Origin: an uncultured Rikenella sp.
Lineage (GTDB): Bacteria; Bacteroidota; Bacteroidia; Bacteroidales; Rikenellaceae
Length of the DNA: 8,336 nucleotides
Direction of reading: 5' to 3'
NCBI GenBank assembly: GCA_910577885.1
Contig: CAJTNK010000087.1
Location: 1 to 8,336 of the forward strand
Below are positions 4,865-8,336 of this stretch, one piece after another. The stretch's first letter is position 1. Each line of letters opens with the position of its first letter. The notes beneath the pieces are model-generated. The model did no database searches and was not told the DNA's origin. It saw only the letters and a list, made by a program, of their open reading frames with translations. Position numbers and translations under genes: made by a program.

Positions 4865-4938
4865 CCGCGCGCCACGCCTTAAGAGCGATTCAACTATTTT
4901 GCTAATTGCAAAATAGAATGAATCGCCAAGGCGCGCGG
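4865..4938. repeat. Hairpin B (first array copy)
   Basis: The same outer arms (4865-4873, 4930-4938) enclose GCGATTCAACTATTTTGC at 4885-4902 and GCAAAATAGAATGAATCGC at 4908-4926, with a TAATT loop. Compared with A, the pair near the loop has changed on both sides (TTTCGC/GCGAAA to TTTTGC/GCAAAA), so pairing is kept. The left arm also has AAC where pairing needs ATTC, leaving one defect in the middle of the stem. It repeats every 343 bases. Confidence 0.9.
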
Positions 4939-4975
4939 CCAAAGACTGTTTTCTCGCCCGAATGGCCAGTACCGA

Positions 4976-4989
4976 GTGCCGGGAGGCAC
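4976..4989. repeat. Small hairpin GTGCC/GGCAC after hairpin B
   Basis: A 5-bp stem with a GGGA loop in the linker of each array unit. A second one with a GAGC loop (4852-4865) stands just left of hairpin B, sharing its last base with the outer arm. The linker also holds CCGCCC/GGGCGG around a GCGTAAG-containing loop near 4990-5012. Confidence 0.5.
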
Positions 4990-7900
4990 CGCCCGCCCGG
5001 CGTAAGGGCGGCCCGCGCGGCCTGAGCGCAGTTCTTTCAAACCCCGCGCGCCCCGCCTTAGGAGCGATTCATTCTATTTCGCCGAGTGCGAAATAGAATG
5101 AATCGCCTAGGCGCGCGGACAATGACTGTGGGGCCGAGTAGTTTTCCGGGTCAGCCGCACGGCGGTAGTTGTCGAAGCAAGCTCCAGTTTTCGAGTGCCG
5201 AGCGGCACCGCGCGCCACGCCTTAAGAGCGATTCAACTATTTTGCTAATTGCAAAATAGAATGAATCGCCAAGGCGCGCGGCCAAAGACTGTTTTCTCGC
5301 CCGAATGGCCAGTACCGAGTGCCGGGAGGCACCGCCCGCCCGGCGTAAGGGCGGCCCGCGCGGCCTGAGCGCAGTTCTTTCAAACCCCGCGCGCCCCGCC
5401 TTAGGAGCGATTCATTCTATTTCGCCGAGTGCGAAATAGAATGAATCGCCTAGGCGCGCGGACAATGACTGTGGGGCCGAGTAGTTTTCCGGGTCAGCCG
5501 CACGGCGGTAGTTGTCGAAGCAAGCTCCAGTTTTCGAGTGCCGAGCGGCACCGCGCGCCACGCCTTAAGAGCGATTCAACTATTTTGCTAATTGCAAAAT
5601 AGAATGAATCGCCAAGGCGCGCGGCCAAAGACTGTTTTCTCGCCCGAATGGCCAGTACCGAGTGCCGGGAGGCACCGCCCGCCCGGCGTAAGGGCGGCCC
5701 GCGCGGCCTGAGCGCAGTTCTTTCAAACCCCGCGCGCCCCGCCTTAGGAGCGATTCATTCTATTTCGCCGAGTGCGAAATAGAATGAATCGCCTAGGCGC
5801 GCGGACAATGACTGTGGGGCCGAGTAGTTTTCCGGGTCAGCCGCACGGCGGTAGTTGTCGAAGCAAGCTCCAGTTTTCGAGTGCCGAGCGGCACCGCGCG
5901 CCACGCCTTAAGAGCGATTCAACTATTTTGCTAATTGCAAAATAGAATGAATCGCCAAGGCGCGCGGCCAAAGACTGTTTTCTCGCCCGAATGGCCAGTA
6001 CCGAGTGCCGGGAGGCACCGCCCGCCCGGCGTAAGGGCGGCCCGCGCGGCCTGAGCGCAGTTCTTTCAAACCCCGCGCGCCCCGCCTTAGGAGCGATTCA
6101 TTCTATTTCGCCGAGTGCGAAATAGAATGAATCGCCTAGGCGCGCGGACAATGACTGTGGGGCCGAGTAGTTTTCCGGGTCAGCCGCACGGCGGTAGTTG
6201 TCGAAGCAAGCTCCAGTTTTCGAGTGCCGAGCGGCACCGCGCGCCACGCCTTAAGAGCGATTCAACTATTTTGCTAATTGCAAAATAGAATGAATCGCCA
6301 AGGCGCGCGGCCAAAGACTGTTTTCTCGCCCGAATGGCCAGTACCGAGTGCCGGGAGGCACCGCCCGCCCGGCGTAAGGGCGGCCCGCGCGGCCTGAGCG
6401 CAGTTCTTTCAAACCCCGCGCGCCCCGCCTTAGGAGCGATTCATTCTATTTCGCCGAGTGCGAAATAGAATGAATCGCCTAGGCGCGCGGACAATGACTG
6501 TGGGGCCGAGTAGTTTTCCGGGTCAGCCGCACGGCGGTAGTTGTCGAAGCAAGCTCCAGTTTTCGAGTGCCGAGCGGCACCGCGCGCCACGCCTTAAGAG
6601 CGATTCAACTATTTTGCTAATTGCAAAATAGAATGAATCGCCAAGGCGCGCGGCCAAAGACTGTTTTCTCGCCCGAATGGCCAGTACCGAGTGCCGGGAG
6701 GCACCGCCCGCCCGGCGTAAGGGCGGCCCGCGCGGCCTGAGCGCAGTTCTTTCAAACCCCGCGCGCCCCGCCTTAGGAGCGATTCATTCTATTTCGCCGA
6801 GTGCGAAATAGAATGAATCGCCTAGGCGCGCGGACAATGACTGTGGGGCCGAGTAGTTTTCCGGGTCAGCCGCACGGCGGTAGTTGTCGAAGCAAGCTCC
6901 AGTTTTCGAGTGCCGAGCGGCACCGCGCGCCACGCCTTAAGAGCGATTCAACTATTTTGCTAATTGCAAAATAGAATGAATCGCCAAGGCGCGCGGCCAA
7001 AGACTGTTTTCTCGCCCGAATGGCCAGTACCGAGTGCCGGGAGGCACCGCCCGCCCGGCGTAAGGGCGGCCCGCGCGGCCTGAGCGCAGTTCTTTCAAAC
7101 CCCGCGCGCCCCGCCTTAGGAGCGATTCATTCTATTTCGCCGAGTGCGAAATAGAATGAATCGCCTAGGCGCGCGGACAATGACTGTGGGGCCGAGTAGT
7201 TTTCCGGGTCAGCCGCACGGCGGTAGTTGTCGAAGCAAGCTCCAGTTTTCGAGTGCCGAGCGGCACCGCGCGCCACGCCTTAAGAGCGATTCAACTATTT
7301 TGCTAATTGCAAAATAGAATGAATCGCCAAGGCGCGCGGCCAAAGACTGTTTTCTCGCCCGAATGGCCAGTACCGAGTGCCGGGAGGCACCGCCCGCCCG
7401 GCGTAAGGGCGGCCCGCGCGGCCTGAGCGCAGTTCTTTCAAACCCCGCGCGCCCCGCCTTAGGAGCGATTCATTCTATTTCGCCGAGTGCGAAATAGAAT
7501 GAATCGCCTAGGCGCGCGGACAATGACTGTGGGGCCGAGTAGTTTTCCGGGTCAGCCGCACGGCGGTAGTTGTCGAAGCAAGCTCCAGTTTTCGAGTGCC
7601 GAGCGGCACCGCGCGCCACGCCTTAAGAGCGATTCAACTATTTTGCTAATTGCAAAATAGAATGAATCGCCAAGGCGCGCGGCCAAAGACTGTTTTCTCG
7701 CCCGAATGGCCAGTACCGAGTGCCGGGAGGCACCGCCCGCCCGGCGTAAGGGCGGCCCGCGCGGCCTGAGCGCAGTTCTTTCAAACCCCGCGCGCCCCGC
7801 CTTAGGAGCGATTCATTCTATTTCGCCGAGTGCGAAATAGAATGAATCGCCTAGGCGCGCGGACAATGACTGTGGGGCCGAGTAGTTTTCCGGGTCAGCC

Positions 7901-8336
7901 GCACGGCGGTAGTTGTCGAAGCAAGCTCCAGTTTTCGAGTGCCGAGCGGCACCGCGCGCCACGCCTTAAGAGCGATTCAACTATTTTGCTAATTGCAAAA
8001 TAGAATGAATCGCCAAGGCGCGCGGCCAAAGACTGTTTTCTCGCCCGAATGGCCAGTACCGAGTGCCGGGAGGCACCGCCCGCCCGGCGTAAGGGCGGCC
8101 CGCGCGGCCTGAGCGCAGTTCTTTCAAACCCCGCGCGCCCCGCCTTAGGAGCGATTCATTCTATTTCGCCGAGTGCGAAATAGAATGAATCGCCTAGGCG
8201 CGCGGACAATGACTGTGGGGCCGAGTAGTTTTCCGGGTCAGCCGCACGGCGGTAGTTGTCGAAGCAAGCTCCAGTTTTCGAGTGCCGAGCGGCACCGCGC
8301 GCCACGCCTTAAGAGCGATTTAACTATTTTGCTAAT

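Larger units (their letters stand above)
4652..8336. repeat. 343-bp tandem repeat array, at least 10.7 copies, open at the window edge
   Basis: The marker CCGAGTAG recurs at 4791, 5134, 5477, 5820, 6163, 6506, 6849, 7192, 7535, 7878 and 8221, exactly 343 bases apart. Comparing by eye, internal copies look identical. The first differs at 4710 and 4718, and the last has T instead of C at 8321. Each unit contains two long hairpins, A and B, with loop centres 163 and then 180 bases apart, so the unit is a dimer of the module seen at 4344-4651. 343 is not a multiple of three and no sizeable open frame crosses the array, so it is non-coding. The array runs off the window inside a B hairpin. A recent tandem amplification of a two-module segment is the simplest reading; an assembly loop is the main alternative. 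Confidence 0.95.

Noticed and set aside
4652..8336. CRISPR array
   Set aside because: The unit is 343 bases long and repeats as a whole. There are no short repeats separated by unique spacers and no cas genes.
4344..8336. Integron attC array
   Set aside because: Folded sites at regular spacing suggested attC, but there are no cassette genes between them and no RYYYAAC/GTTRRRY pair at the outer ends of the hairpins.

Overview
The window looks like a high-GC member of the Bacteroidota, most likely Alistipes or another Rikenellaceae. Three things suggest this: perfect TAnnTTTG -7 promoter boxes, start codons without a strong Shine-Dalgarno, and a Bacteroidales-type lipoprotein. The assignment rests on gene style and promoter motif only. 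Both window edges fall inside repetitive DNA, so this may be a whole contig that ends in repeats.

Layout: (1) Bases 1-360 have no gene. They hold hairpins and short motifs that reappear in the large array at the other end. (2) Bases 377-586 (minus strand) are the C-terminal scrap of a C-type-lectin-like (FISUMP/DUF1566-like) protein. (3) Bases 640-2076 are a promoter followed by rex (NADH-sensing repressor) and a ribF-like FAD synthetase with a degenerate riboflavin-kinase half; the two genes probably form an operon. (4) Bases 2102-2434 are an approximately 333-bp imperfect palindrome built of nested hairpins. (5) Bases 2457-2472 are a parS-type ParB site ending two bases before the start codon of a DUF4435 (TOPRIM-like) gene at 2475-3461. 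(6) Bases 3566-4135 encode a small lipoprotein. (7) From 4136 to the right edge there are 4.2 kb with no plausible gene. This stretch is an array of hairpin modules: first about three diverged modules, then a two-hairpin, 343-bp unit repeated at least 10.7 times with almost no change.

The coding genes are largely ordinary: Rex and FAD synthesis both relate to redox cofactors, and the DUF4435 protein and lipoprotein are of unknown role. The notable part is the non-coding DNA. In the array the flanking boxes (CCGCGCGCC...GGCGCGCGG and a CGCCTTARGA strip) stay constant, while the long stem between them changes sequence completely and still pairs. Covariation of this kind implies that the fold itself is maintained, or is regenerated by a copying mechanism. 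The same grammar (short hairpin, GTTCTTT, second hairpin) recurs at 148-214 and 2367-2420. I do not recognise this as a named family.
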